Assembly (NCBI GenBank): GCA_900543455.1
Contig: UQRR01000009.1
Coordinates: 1 to 39,849, forward strand
DNA length: 39,849 bases
Reading direction: 5' to 3'
Origin: an uncultured Dialister sp.
GTDB lineage: Bacteria; Bacillota; Negativicutes; Veillonellales; Dialisteraceae
Below the pieces are notes generated by a model. That model saw nothing but the letters and a program-made list of their open reading frames with translations, had not been told where the DNA came from and made no database searches. The first letter of the stretch is position 1. Every line of letters begins with the position of its first letter. Below, one piece after another: positions 25,121 through 34,800 of this stretch. The position numbers and the translations under genes were made by a program.

Positions 25121-27397
25121 TTACTGGCTCATCTGCCGGAAATACATTTCCTCTCTCATGACGAGGAAGAAGCGCTCGCAGATGGCTCGGAGGAGCGGGA
25201 GGGCGCGCTCGGGTGGGAGAGAGGCGAGCTGGCTGTAGCTCTCCGCGGCGTCGTCTAAATAGAGGATGAAGGCGTATGCGATGCGGAGGCCTTGGGGGCC
25301 GTAGTCTGCCTGGAAGGCAGCCGCGTGCCGGGTGATGGCGCTGCGGAGGGCGGCGCGGGTGAGGTGTTTCGTCTGGAGGAAGTATTCGAAGATGAGGGTG
25401 CGGCAGGTGCGAAGGAGGAGGCGCGGATCGACGGTATCGCGGTAGCGCTGCCAGAGGCGGGCGTCGCATGCGAGGGCAGGGAGGACGTTCATCCAGCGTT
25501 TGCCCTGCTCGCAGTGGATGAGTGGCTCTACGCGAGTTGCATCATTTTCTTTTTCAAGGAGGAAGAAGGTCGTGGTATCCCACTCCTGTGTGAGGGGGCC
25601 GGCGATGTCGCTGAAAAGGCTGGTGTCGTGGGTGAGGAGGAAGAGCTGGGCGATGGGGGCTTCTTTGGCAGCAGAGAATTTCTTCTGGTAGGTCACTGGA
25701 TCTGTGTGGAGGAGGCAGGCGGTGACGAGTTCTCGGGTGAGGGAGGCGGCTGCTGCGGAAGCCTTCTTGTCCATGAGGGCCGTGGGGTCGTCGATGATGA
25801 GAATTTTTTGCTTTTCTGTTCCGCTCCCTTTCGTGCCGAAGGCGAGGCTGGCGAAGTAGAGGTAGCCAAGGAATTGTTTCTCACCATCGCTGAGGCCGGT
25901 GGCGGGGCTGCCGTCAGCGCGAAGAAGTCGGTAGGTGTGCTGGCCGCTGTCTTCGAGGTGAAATCCGCTGAAGCCTGTTTCGTCGAGGAGCCGGTTCATT
26001 TCTTCCATGGCGGTGCTGGTGTCTGTGAAGTGGCTGCGCTCTTCGGAAATCGAAGAGTTCACTTTAAGAAGGGAGCGCTCGATGTCCTGACGGCGGGTTT
26101 CAATCTGTCTTTCCTGTTCTTTGACGGCGCATGCTTCATCTTGGCCTCGCTTCAGTGTGGGGGCGAGGCGGACGTGCATGGCGTTTCTGACGGCGGCTTG
26201 GCAGTCATTCTGCCGGGTGACGCGGTGGTCGACGGTTTCATTGTGCGTTTGGATCTTTTGATTCCAGCTGGCGAGAAGGTCGGAGAGGTCGCCTAGATAG
26301 ACGGAGAGGGGGGAGAGTTCTATGACTTTGGAAGGGGCGTTCTCCTTTTCTTCGATGGCTTTTATATTTTCGGAAATCGCGGATTTCAGGATGACGAGGC
26401 GCGCTTGGAATTCCTGCCAGTTTGTATCAAGTGAGCACTCCGGTGGGATCTTTGTCAGGGCGATGTAGAGGCGTCTGGCGGTCTTTCGGTAGATTTCTTT
26501 GAATTCAGAAATGGCTGCAAGGTCTTTCTTGTACTGCTCGTCGAAGGCTCGTGCCATTTGTTCTTCGAAATCCGCGGGGAGTGTCTGCTGGCAGTAGGGG
26601 CAGCGGTCTGCGGCTTTTTCATGGTAGTGGTCATGACCGTAGCGCACCCAGTCGGTCGCGGAGAGTGAGGTGAGGAAGGCAGCGAAGGGCGAGTCGTCGC
26701 GGCTCATGATGGGGCGGGCGAGGTTGTCTGCGCCTTTCAAATGATCGAGGCACTCGGGGTCTTCTATGGTCATGAGGGGCGGAAGTTTCTTGTCATTGTC
26801 ACTAAAGGCCGTGTCATAGAGGGAGCGAAGCTCATCGATGGAGAGCGCGGGGGCCATGGGCTCGCGAAGGAGTGAGAAGGCTTCGTAAGCGAAGGCTTTC
26901 TTTGTGGTTCTTGCCTTACCGAGGCAGCGAGGAAAGGTTTTGCGGAATCCTTCGCCCTCTTGCCAGAGTTGTTCGCGAAGGGCGGTCTGCTGCTTTTCCC
27001 TGTTTTCAGAGAGCTGTTGTACTTCTTTAGCGAGCGCGTTCTTCTCTTCTTCGAGCTCGCGCCGGCGGGCAAGGAGCGCTTCCAGACGGCCGTCTGTGTC
27101 GATGTTCGGCTTTCCCATGAGGAAGACGCCAGGGAGCTCTTGGTCGCCCTGCATATTTTCCGCGGCAAATGTGCGATCGAAGTGAAGGACCTCGACGCTT
27201 TCCTCTTTTGTGCCATCCGCCCAGGTAAGTCCCTCTTTTTCGGAAATCGCATGTGCGAGCGTGGTCTTGCCGCTGCCGTTCTCACCGTAGATGAGATTCA
27301 GCGTGGCAGGCGTGAAGTTTGCGTTTACAAAGATAGGCGGCGTGAGCGAGATGGCAGTGATGAGAGAAGCGCGTTTCTCTGGCATGATTGGCTTCAT
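25121..27397 (-). CDS. AAA_13 / zinc-hook-like ABC-type ATPase
   Basis: 758-aa protein. Walker A is GENGSGKTT at residues 38-46. A coiled-coil follows at about 105-145. CPYC at 266-269 sits between helical stretches like a zinc hook, with more coiled coil at 280-460. The ABC signature LSDGEKQ is at 502-508, Walker B ILIIDDP at 532-538, and the switch His590 is in LLTHD. This is the SMC/Rad50-like arrangement of AAA_13 proteins, which include the anticodon nuclease RloC. The C-terminal 120 residues (RTLIFEYFLQTKH and onward) do not show a clear RxxxE...H nuclease triad, so I do not call it RloC. It looks GC-richer than its neighbours, stands alone, and has AAGGAA before the ATG. A defence role is possible but unproven. 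Confidence 0.8.
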   Translation of the reverse strand: MKPIMPEKRASLITAISLTPPIFVNANFTPATLNLIYGENGSGKTTLAHAISEKEGLTWADGTKEESVEVLHFDRTFAAENMQGDQELPGVFLMGKPNIDTDGRLEALLARRRELEEEKNALAKEVQQLSENREKQQTALREQLWQEGEGFRKTFPRCLGKARTTKKAFAYEAFSLLREPMAPALSIDELRSLYDTAFSDNDKKLPPLMTIEDPECLDHLKGADNLARPIMSRDDSPFAAFLTSLSATDWVRYGHDHYHEKAADRCPYCQQTLPADFEEQMARAFDEQYKKDLAAISEFKEIYRKTARRLYIALTKIPPECSLDTNWQEFQARLVILKSAISENIKAIEEKENAPSKVIELSPLSVYLGDLSDLLASWNQKIQTHNETVDHRVTRQNDCQAAVRNAMHVRLAPTLKRGQDEACAVKEQERQIETRRQDIERSLLKVNSSISEERSHFTDTSTAMEEMNRLLDETGFSGFHLEDSGQHTYRLLRADGSPATGLSDGEKQFLGYLYFASLAFGTKGSGTEKQKILIIDDPTALMDKKASAAAASLTRELVTACLLHTDPVTYQKKFSAAKEAPIAQLFLLTHDTSLFSDIAGPLTQEWDTTTFFLLEKENDATRVEPLIHCEQGKRWMNVLPALACDARLWQRYRDTVDPRLLLRTCRTLIFEYFLQTKHLTRAALRSAITRHAAAFQADYGPQGLRIAYAFILYLDDAAESYSQLASLPPERALPLLRAICERFFLVMREEMYFRQMSQ

Positions 27398-27433
27398 AGG
27401 GATTCCTTCTTTCGTGGAAATCGTTTTTCCTAT

Positions 27434-27442
27434 AGTATAGCA
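27434..27442 (-). promoter_or_regulatory. Extended -10 promoter of the AAA_13 gene
   Basis: On the minus strand TGCTATACT: an extended TGn followed by TATACT (one mismatch), about 37 bases before the start codon. The -35 region is poor, which is tolerated with an extended -10. Confidence 0.5.
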
Positions 27443-27467
27443 TTTTTGAAGGCTGGGGGAATCTCGA

Positions 27468-27665
27468 GTGACTAGTGACTAGTGACTAGTGACTAGTGAC
27501 TAGTGACTGGTGACTAGTGACTGGTGATTTGAATACCACTTTCGGGCATCGCCCTATATATTGCGGCGATGCCGCCATCTTCATCTCTCATCCATGCGAG
27601 GCTTTCATTCCTCATGAAGGGGCGTCTTGCCTCTTGGGTTCACCGTGAGCCTGCTCCCCTAACCC
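27468..27665 (-). repeat. Mosaic intergenic repeat, family 1, inverted, with eight heptamers
   Basis: Eight exact heptamers of GTGACTA/GTGACTG run from 27468 to 27523. Then come ACCACTTTCGGGCATCGCCC, a GCGGCGATGCCGCC palindrome, TCATCTCTCATCC and an eroded head near 27610-27665 (GGGGCGTCTTGCC). It separates the ATPase from rpoB. Confidence 0.85.
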
Positions 27666-27836
27666 CTTGCATTTTTCAGAGCACAATGCTAGAATAGGCC
27701 GGAACGAAGATCTTGAAAAAGTCAATAGAAAAATTGACGCATAAAAACTTTTATATGGCGTATGATAATTTCTATAAAAGAAAATAGGCCATGCACGCTA
27801 TAGAAGAAATCTTTGTGCAGATTTTCGCTAGAATCA

Positions 27837-27865
27837 TTGCGGATATTGACATTGTGTGATATAAT
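27837..27865 (+). promoter_or_regulatory. Extended -10 promoter of rpoBC
   Basis: TTGCGG (27837-27842), 17 bases, TATAAT (27860-27865) preceded by TG-A (27857-27859), a perfect extended -10. A second TTGACA at 27846 is only 8 bases from this -10 and cannot pair with it. Confidence 0.75.
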
Positions 27866-27930
27866 TTTTATTCGCAACGGTTCTTTTAGTAGAGTATATA
27901 TAATAGGTGATGTAATGCTTCCGGAGGCAG

Positions 27931-27971
27931 GCAGGGACTCGATGATTGGTTCGATTTCCTGCTTCTTTTTT
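27931..27971 (+). terminator. Terminator-like hairpin in the rpoB leader
   Basis: GCAGG (27931-27935) with CCTGC (27958-27962), and TCGA (27939-27942) with TCGA (27951-27954), are separated by a small internal loop. TTCTTTTTT follows. It lies about 60 nt after the expected start of transcription and could act as an attenuator. Confidence 0.5.
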
Positions 27972-28019
27972 CCGGGAGAAAGAAAGCCATGTTGTTTTTA
28001 TGAAAGGGTGAGGCAAGGA

Positions 28020-31000
28020 ATGCCGAACAGCAAGATGTTCAGACCTGTCGTGGTGGGGAAGAAGAAGAGATACACCTATGCCAGATCGCAGGAAGTACTG
28101 AAGATGCCCCATTTGCTCGATCTGCAGACGAAGTCGTATGAATGGTTCTGCAAGGAAGGGCTGAAGGATGTTTTCGCAGATATTTCTCCTATCGAGGACA
28201 GCGCTAAGAAATGGGCGCTGCACTTTGGCGATTTCTATTTCGGCAAGGGCAAGTACAATATCGAACAGTGCAAGGCGAAGGATGTGAACTACTCCGCTCC
28301 GCTGTACGTGAAGACGCGTCTGGAAAACAAGGAAACCGGCGAGCTGAAAGAGCACGATCTGTTCATGGGGGATTTCCCGGTCATGACGGACACGGGCACA
28401 TTCATCATCAATGGTGCCGAACGTGTCATCGTATCCCAGCTGGTTCGTTCCCCTGGCGTATACTACAAGCGTGAAAGAGATGCTTTTGACAAGGAGATCT
28501 ATACCGCGCAGCTGATCCCGAATCGCGGCGCGTGGATCGAGCTGGAATCGGATCCGGCCGGCTCCGTCTCCGTCCGTATCGACCGTAACCGTAAGATGCC
28601 GGTCACTGTCCTCATCCGCGCGCTGGGCTATTCTTCCAATGAGGAAATCCTGGAGCTTTTCGACCATGATATCCACATCGAAAAGACGCTGGAAAAAGAC
28701 AGCACCACGGACAGAAAGTCTGCTCTGATCGAAATCTACCACAAGCTCCGCCCGGGCGAACCGGCCACCGAAGATAGTGGTACGACCCTTCTCAATAATT
28801 TCTTCTTCGATCCGCGTCGTTATGATCTTGCGAAGGTCGGCCGTTACAAACTGAATAAGAAACTGGCTTGGAAGAACCGTCTCCTCGGCCACAAGACCGA
28901 AGGTCCGATCGTCAATATGGAAACGGGTGAAGTGGTCATCGAAGGCAACAGCACCATTGATGAAGAAGCGATCGCAAGAATCGAAGAAAGCGGCGTATTC
29001 TCTTCCTTCGATCAGGTCGAAGTCATGACACAGAAAGATGACGGCACTCCGGTCAAGGTGATCTGCTCTTCCGGCAACCGCGAAGACAATTACCGCACGC
29101 TAGAGATCTGCGATATCATCGCCTGCATTGATTATCTCCTGAACATGATGCAGGGCTATGGCAAGAGTGATGACATCGACCATCTGGGCAACCGCCGTGT
29201 CCGCTGCGTCGGTGAACTCCTGCAGAACCAGTTCCGTATCGGGCTCACCCGTATGGAAAGAGTGGTTCGCGAGAGAATGACCACACAGGATCAGGATAAG
29301 ATGAGCGTACAGGCGCTCGTCAATATCCGCCCTGTCGTTGCTGCTATCAAGGAATTCTTCGGCAGTTCCCAGCTGTCTCAGTTCATGGACCAGACGAACC
29401 CGCTGGCAGAACTCACGCATAAGCGTCGTCTTTCTGCTCTGGGGCCTGGCGGTCTTTCCCGTGAACGCGCGGGGTTCGAAGTCCGCGATGTACATTACTC
29501 CCACTATGGACGTATGTGCCCGGTAGAAACCCCTGAAGGTCCGAACATCGGGCTGATTTCTTCCCTGTCCAACTACGGTATCATCAATAAGTACGGCCTC
29601 ATCGAGACACCATACCGTCTGATCGATGAAAAGACACACACCGTCACTGACAAGTGCGAATATGTCACTGCTGACATCGAAGAAGACAAGATCATCGCGC
29701 AGGCGAGCGAACCGCTTGATGCGGAAGGTCACTTTGTTCATAAGAATGTAGCGAGCCGCCGCGGTCCGGACGTACTCGAAGCAGAACCGGACGAAGTCGT
29801 GCTGATGGACGTATCCCCGAAGCAGGTCGTCTCCATCGGTACCTCCCTCATTCCATTCCTCGAACACGATGATACGAACCGAGCTCTGATGGGTGCGAAC
29901 ATGCAGCGTCAGGCTGTACCGCTCCTGCGTCCGGAAGCACCGCTCGTCGGCACGGGCATGGAATGGGTCGCTGGTCAGGACTCCGGCGTCTGCATCCTCG
30001 CTAAGCGCGCCGGCACTGTAGAAAGAGTCACCGGCCGCCAGATCATTGTCCGCGCTGACAATGGCGAGCTCGATACCTACGACATCATCAAATTCATGCG
30101 TTCCAACCAGTCCACCTGCATCAACCAGCACCCGATCGTATCCAAGGGCGACCGCGTGGAAGCGGGAGACACGCTGGCAGACGGCATGGCGACCGATGGC
30201 GGCGAGCTGGCTCTCGGCCACAATGTACTCGTAGCTTTCGTATCCTGGGAAGGGTACAACCACGAAGACGCCGTTCTGATTTCCGAACGTCTCTGCAAGG
30301 ATGACCTGTACACCTCCATTCATATCGAAGAATATGAATGCGATGCCCGCGATACCAAGCTGGGCGAGGAAGAGATCACCCGTCAGCTGTCTTCTGTTTC
30401 TGAAGACGCTGTGAAATACCTCGATGAAAACGGTATCATCATGGTCGGCGCTGACGTCCGTCCTGGCGATATCCTGGTCGGCAAGGTCACCCCGAAGGGC
30501 GAGACGGAGCTGACGCCGGAAGAGCGCCTGCTGCGTGCGATCTTCGGTGACAAAGAAAGAGAAGTCCGTGATACCTCCCTGCGTGTACCGCACGGCGAAT
30601 TCGGCAAGGTCGTCGATGTCAAGGTCTTCACCCGTGAAAACGGTGATGAGCTGGCACCGGGCGTGAACAAGCTCGTCCGCGTCTACATCGCGCAGAAACG
30701 TAAGATCCGTGAAGGCGATAAGATGGCAGGCCGTCACGGCAACAAGTGCGTATGCTCCCGCATTATGCCTGTCGAAGATATGCCGTTCACCCCGGATGGC
30801 CGTCCGGTCGATCTGGTACTGAACCCACTGGGCGTACCGTCCCGAATGAACATCGGACAGATCCTGGAAATCCATCTTTCCTGGGCCTGCCACATGCTCG
30901 GCGAAGAGATCCATGCGGCGATGGCTGCCGGTGTCGGCTCTCCGAAGTATGAAGAAATGAAGCAGCGCCTCATCGACTGCGGCTATGATTTCGAAAAATA

Positions 31001-31823
31001 CGGCATGCCGGAACCGACCGAGTCCGGTATCCATATCGCGACCCCGGTCTTCGACGGCTGCCGAGATGAAGACCTCGCAGCGACCCTGAAGGCAGCAGGC
31101 CTTCCGGCTGGTGCGAAGACGGACCTCTATGATGGCCGTACCGGCGAAAAACTGGATAATCAGGTCACGATCGGTTGGAAATACATGCTGAAGCTCCATC
31201 ATCTCGTCGATGATAAGATCCATGCCCGCTCCACCGGCCCATACTCCCTCGTTACCCAGCAGCCACTGGGCGGCAAGGCACAGTTCGGCGGCCAGCGTTT
31301 CGGCGAAATGGAAGTCTGGGCTCTCGAAGCCTATGGTGCGGCTTACACGCTGCAGGAAATCCTGACCGTGAAGTCCGATGATGTCATCGGCCGTGTCAAA
31401 GCCTACGAAAAGATCGTCAAGGGCGAAAACATCCCGAGCCCGGGCGTACCGGAATCCTTCAAGGTCCTCATGAAGGAACTCCAGTCCATCGGCCTCGATG
31501 TCCGTATCCTGAATGAAAATGGCGACGAAGTCGTCCTGAAAGAGCTCGATGAAAGCGATCTGGAACAGGGCTACGGCGGCGGTCAGCCATGGCATAAGGA
31601 TGAACTGAAAGAAGCCATGGAAGGCGATGATGCCGTTTCCAATTCCAGAAACGACATGGAAAGCCACATGAATGGCACTATCGAAAACGCCGGCGATGAT
31701 GTCGCATCCTTCAATGATACACTCGAAGCAGAAGCCAATGCACAGGCTCCCGTAGAAGCCGGCTTTGGTGAAACTGATCTTGATACAGAACTTGGCTTTA
31801 CGAATGACAGCCAGGACGACTGA
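28020..31823 (+). CDS. rpoB: RNA polymerase beta subunit
   Basis: Catalytic core subunit, 1267 aa from ATG 28020, where GGGTGAGG lies six bases upstream and the protein begins MPNSKMFRPVVVGKKKRYTYARSQEVL. The rifampicin region has its usual residues (SSQLSQFMDQTNPLAELTHKRRLSALGPGGL), so no resistance change is visible. GDKMAGRHGNKCV and the C-terminal QPLGGKAQFGGQRFGEMEVWALEA are conserved. About 80 acidic residues rich in Asp, Glu and Asn follow the usual end. An alternative in-frame start at 27915, with AGGTGA, would add 35 residues. The ribosomal genes rplJ-rplL normally found before rpoB are absent; instead there is a promoter and leader. Confidence 0.98.
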   Translation: MPNSKMFRPVVVGKKKRYTYARSQEVLKMPHLLDLQTKSYEWFCKEGLKDVFADISPIEDSAKKWALHFGDFYFGKGKYNIEQCKAKDVNYSAPLYVKTRLENKETGELKEHDLFMGDFPVMTDTGTFIINGAERVIVSQLVRSPGVYYKRERDAFDKEIYTAQLIPNRGAWIELESDPAGSVSVRIDRNRKMPVTVLIRALGYSSNEEILELFDHDIHIEKTLEKDSTTDRKSALIEIYHKLRPGEPATEDSGTTLLNNFFFDPRRYDLAKVGRYKLNKKLAWKNRLLGHKTEGPIVNMETGEVVIEGNSTIDEEAIARIEESGVFSSFDQVEVMTQKDDGTPVKVICSSGNREDNYRTLEICDIIACIDYLLNMMQGYGKSDDIDHLGNRRVRCVGELLQNQFRIGLTRMERVVRERMTTQDQDKMSVQALVNIRPVVAAIKEFFGSSQLSQFMDQTNPLAELTHKRRLSALGPGGLSRERAGFEVRDVHYSHYGRMCPVETPEGPNIGLISSLSNYGIINKYGLIETPYRLIDEKTHTVTDKCEYVTADIEEDKIIAQASEPLDAEGHFVHKNVASRRGPDVLEAEPDEVVLMDVSPKQVVSIGTSLIPFLEHDDTNRALMGANMQRQAVPLLRPEAPLVGTGMEWVAGQDSGVCILAKRAGTVERVTGRQIIVRADNGELDTYDIIKFMRSNQSTCINQHPIVSKGDRVEAGDTLADGMATDGGELALGHNVLVAFVSWEGYNHEDAVLISERLCKDDLYTSIHIEEYECDARDTKLGEEEITRQLSSVSEDAVKYLDENGIIMVGADVRPGDILVGKVTPKGETELTPEERLLRAIFGDKEREVRDTSLRVPHGEFGKVVDVKVFTRENGDELAPGVNKLVRVYIAQKRKIREGDKMAGRHGNKCVCSRIMPVEDMPFTPDGRPVDLVLNPLGVPSRMNIGQILEIHLSWACHMLGEEIHAAMAAGVGSPKYEEMKQRLIDCGYDFEKYGMPEPTESGIHIATPVFDGCRDEDLAATLKAAGLPAGAKTDLYDGRTGEKLDNQVTIGWKYMLKLHHLVDDKIHARSTGPYSLVTQQPLGGKAQFGGQRFGEMEVWALEAYGAAYTLQEILTVKSDDVIGRVKAYEKIVKGENIPSPGVPESFKVLMKELQSIGLDVRILNENGDEVVLKELDESDLEQGYGGGQPWHKDELKEAMEGDDAVSNSRNDMESHMNGTIENAGDDVASFNDTLEAEANAQAPVEAGFGETDLDTELGFTNDSQDD

Positions 31824-31846
31824 TTCCGGAAAGGAGCGCTAATCAA

Positions 31847-34800
31847 TTGTTAGATGTAAATGAATTTGATTCCATGAAAATCGGTATCGCTTCTCCGGAA
31901 AAGATCCTTGAATGGTCTCACGGGGAAGTGACGAAGCCGGAAACCATCAATTACAGAACCCTGAAGGCAGAAACCGACGGCCTCTTCTGTGAAAAGATTT
32001 TCGGACCGACCAAAGACTGGGAATGCAAATGCGGCAAGTACAAAAAGATGCGTTACAGAGGCACCGTCTGCGACAAGTGCGGCGTCGAAGTCACCTCTTC
32101 CAAAGTCCGCCGTGAACGCATGGGCCATATTTCTCTGGCCTGCCCGGTTTCCCATATCTGGTACTTCAAGGGTACGCCGTCCCGTATCGGCCTCATCCTT
32201 GAAATCTCTCCTCGCCAGCTCGAAAGAGTCCTCTACTTCGCTGCTTATATCGTCCTCGATCCGGGCGATACGAACCTGTCCAAGTGCCAGGTCCTGAATG
32301 AACAGGAATATCAGGATGCCGTAGCTACCTATGGCAAGAAAGCATTCAAAGCACAGATGGGCGCAGAAGCGATCCAGTACCTGCTGAAAGAGCTCGATCT
32401 GCCAAAGCTGGAAAAAGCACTGCAGAAAGAGATCGAAGAAGGCAGCGGCCAGCGTAAGGTGAGATGCATCCGTCGTCTCGAAGAAGTCGAAGCCTTCCTG
32501 CACTCCGGCAACAAGCCGGAATGGATGATCCTCTCCGTCCTGCCGGTCATCCCTCCGGATCTGCGCCCGATGGTCCAGCTCGATGGCGGCCGTTTCGCCA
32601 CCTCCGACCTGAATGACCTTTATCGCCGCGTCATCAATAGAAACAACCGTCTGAAGAGACTTCTGGAACTCGGTGCTCCGGAAATCATCATCAGAAACGA
32701 AAAACGTATGCTGCAGGAAGCTGTCGATGCCCTGATCGATAACGGCCGTCGCGGACGCGCCGTCTCCGGTCCTGGCAACCGCCCGCTGAAGTCCCTCTCC
32801 GACATGCTGAAGGGCAAGCAGGGCCGTTTCCGTCAGAATCTCCTCGGCAAACGTGTCGACTACTCCGGCCGTTCCGTTATCGTCGTCGGCCCGGAACTCA
32901 AAATGTACCAGTGCGGCCTGCCGAAGGAAATGGCGATCGAACTCTTCAAACCGTTCATCATGCATGAACTCATCAAGAGAGGCGTCGCAAGCAACCTCAA
33001 AGCGGCACGCAAGAAGGTCGATAAGCTCGCTCCGGAAGTCTGGGAAGTCCTTGGCGATGTCATCAAAGAACACCCGGTCCTCCTGAACCGCGCACCGACA
33101 CTGCACAGACTCGGTATCCAGGCTTTCGAACCGATCCTCTGGGAAGGCCGCGCGATCAAGCTGCATCCACTTGTATGCCCAGGCTACAACGCTGACTTCG
33201 ACGGTGACCAGATGGCCTGCCATCTGCCGCTGTCCGTCGAAGCGCAGGCTGAAGCACGTACCCTGATGCTCTCCATCAATAACATCCTGTCCACGAAGGA
33301 CGGCAAGCCAGTCGCTATTCCTTCGCAGGATATGATCCTTGGCTCCTACTACCTCACTATCGTACAGACAGCCAACGATACGAAGGTCGATTTCACCGAT
33401 GAAGAAAAGAAAGAAAATCCGAAGGCGAAATTCGATGTCATGAAGCAGTGGAAAAAAGCCGAAGACGAGATGGATACCTCCGAGCTTCGCGCTTACACCG
33501 GCTATGACGAAGTCATGCTGGCGTACAACCTGCATCAGATCAAGATCCATGACTTTATCAAAGTCTTCATCCCGAAGGAAGACCGTCCGGACGGATTCAA
33601 TGAAACCGATGACGATCTTGTCATCACCACTCCGGGCCGCCTGATTTTCAACTATGCGATCCCGAGAGAGTTGCGTTTCTTCTACAAGCGTCATGAAAAG
33701 CGCGTAGATGAAAACGGCAAGACCTACACCGTCGAAAACAACGGCCTCGGCATCACGATCGGCAAGAAGCAGATGGGCAAGCTCGTCAATGACTGCTTCA
33801 AGAAACTCGGATTCAAGGCGACCGGCGACCTGCTCGACTCCGTGAAAGCCCTCGGCTTCCACTACGCTCTCGTTTCCGGCATCTCCATCGGCATCTACGA
33901 TGTCGCTGTACCACCGGAAAAGGATAAGATCCTGGAAGACGGCGATGAAAAAGTCGAACAGATCAAACGCTTCTTCCGCCGCGGCCTCATGACCGACGAC
34001 GAAAGATACAGAAGAGTCGTCGAAGTATGGAGCAAGAAGACCGACGAAGTCGGTGCTGCAATGAAGAGCTCCATGGTGAAGTTCAACCCGTTGACCATGA
34101 TGGCCCAGTCCGGCGCCCGTGGTAACGATAACCAGATCCGTCAGCTGGCCGGTATGCGCGGCCTGATCGCCGATACCTCCGGTAAGACCGTCGAACTCCC
34201 GGTAAAGGCAAACTTCCGTGAAGGTCTGACCGTCCTCGACTACTTCACCTCTTCCCACGGTGCTCGTAAGGGTCTCGCCGATACCGCACTCCGTACCGCA
34301 GACTCCGGTTACCTCACCCGCCGACTGGTCGACGTTTCTCAGGACGTCATCGTCCGCGAAGAAGACTGCGACGTACAGGTCCTGAATTTCGACAGAGAAC
34401 AGAGCCTCATCGCCTCTCAGCCGGAAGTCAAGAAGACCATCATGGGTCTCAAGCAGACACTCCTCGGCGCAGTTCTGGATGAAGATGTCCTCGACCGCAG
34501 AAATGGAGATATCCTCCTCGTCAAGGGCAAGACCCTCGATGCGGACGATGTGACCCTGCTGAACCGTCACCTCGTAGAACATATTTCCGTCATCATCCCG
34601 ACCGCTGACGGCATCGAAGCCGCAGAACCCAAGACCTTCGACCTCGGCACACAGGATGCTGTCGCTGAATACAACCGTGCGATGCGCCATCATCTGACCG
34701 TCCACTTCGCAGGCAAGAAACTCGAAGAAGATGCCTATGACCGCCAAGGCAATGTCCTCTTCCCGGCAGGCACCGTCATCGACAGCGATGTCGCAGAGAA

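Noticed and set aside
25121..25400. RloC-type anticodon nuclease domain at the C-terminus of the ATPase
   Set aside because: The Arg-x3-Glu...His spacing is not met (Arg-x4-Glu seen), so the call would be over-reading.
25292..26296. 334-codon plus-strand frame opposite the AAA_13 ATPase
   Set aside because: Composition is Glu/Gly/Val-rich shadow; the minus-strand protein has all ATPase motifs.
27846..27865. TTGACA with TATAAT as the rpoB promoter
   Set aside because: The two boxes are only 8 bases apart; TTGCGG at 27837 with the extended -10 is the better reading.
29340..29470. Rifampicin-resistance change in rpoB
   Set aside because: The usual Asp, His and Ser positions of the resistance region are all wild type.
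29100..31667. 855-codon open frame antisense to rpoB
   Set aside because: Same reason: mirror of a highly expressed gene, without a ribosome site or motifs.
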